A DNA stretch of 64,000 nucleotides from Bemisia tabaci (lineage: Eukaryota > Arthropoda > Insecta > Hemiptera > Aleyrodidae). The stretch spans positions 15,265,372-15,329,371 of the forward strand of contig NC_092797.1 of NCBI RefSeq assembly GCF_918797505.1, written 5' to 3'. The position numbers and the translations under genes are program-made. Below the pieces are notes generated by a model that was not told where the DNA came from, did not search any database, and saw only the letters and a program-made list of their open reading frames with translations. Within the stretch, counting starts at the first letter, position 1. Every line of letters starts with the position of its first letter. Below, piece after piece: positions 63,985 through 64,000 of the stretch.

Positions 63985-64000
63985 CAAATGGACGTATTTA
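63985..64000. repeat. Start of a family F element, cut by the window end
   Basis: AAATGGACGTATTTA matches the left end of family F. Confidence 0.4.

Noticed and set aside
1..64000. CRISPR array, phage or bacterial defence system
   Set aside because: The repeats are dispersed inverted-repeat elements without regular spacers, genes have introns, and no prokaryotic gene was seen.

Overview
This is nuclear DNA of an animal, most likely an insect. Coding sequence is sparse and broken by introns with GT-AG junctions. Intergenic and intronic DNA is packed with short inverted-repeat elements, and two pieces of old mitochondrial DNA read through only with the invertebrate mitochondrial code (TGA=Trp, ATA=Met, AGA/AGG=Ser). 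The style of the repeats reminded me of hemipteran (whitefly-like) genomes, but that is an impression, not a search result. I see no prokaryotic signature, no CRISPR array and no operon.

Layout. Positions 1-27,380 hold no gene I can support. They are a mosaic of non-autonomous inverted-repeat elements of at least a dozen families, two NUMT fragments (14,745-15,008 with a trnM remnant plus the start of nad2; 18,585-18,775 with a middle part of nad2), and stretches with no recognisable content. A plus-strand gene begins at 27,385 with an exon encoding a short N-terminus, one membrane helix and a basic juxtamembrane stretch. A phase-compatible second exon lies at 61,437-61,561, so its intron would be about 33.9 kb.

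Inside that intron, on the opposite strand, lie two complete head-to-tail copies of an SLC17 (sialin / vesicular glutamate / inorganic-phosphate cotransporter) gene. The first to be transcribed is 56,336-47,140 (10 coding exons, 479 codons). The second is 46,786-34,898 (10 coding exons, 485 codons). Exons 1-9 have identical lengths and phases in the two genes, and only 353 bp separate the stop codon of one from the start codon of the other, so they come from a tandem duplication. Both keep the open frame and all splice signals. They differ at a normally conserved membrane-segment-4 position (Asp159 in the 34.9-46.8 kb copy, His159 in the other), and both have Gln151 where the family normally has Glu.

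The last intron of the 34.9-46.8 kb copy is about ten times longer than its counterpart. It has received a young 2.1-kb non-autonomous BEL/Pao-type LTR element (35,312-37,402, 5-bp target duplication AACGT) and a 0.94-kb inverted-repeat element. The LTR element is unusual: its 5' LTR second half and primer-binding site are inverted as one 370-bp block, while the LTR halves otherwise match by eye over their whole length.

From 56.4 to 61.4 kb and 61.6 to 64 kb there is again only repeat-rich non-coding DNA. All repeat families were found by eye, so copy boundaries are approximate to a few bases unless a target duplication is given.
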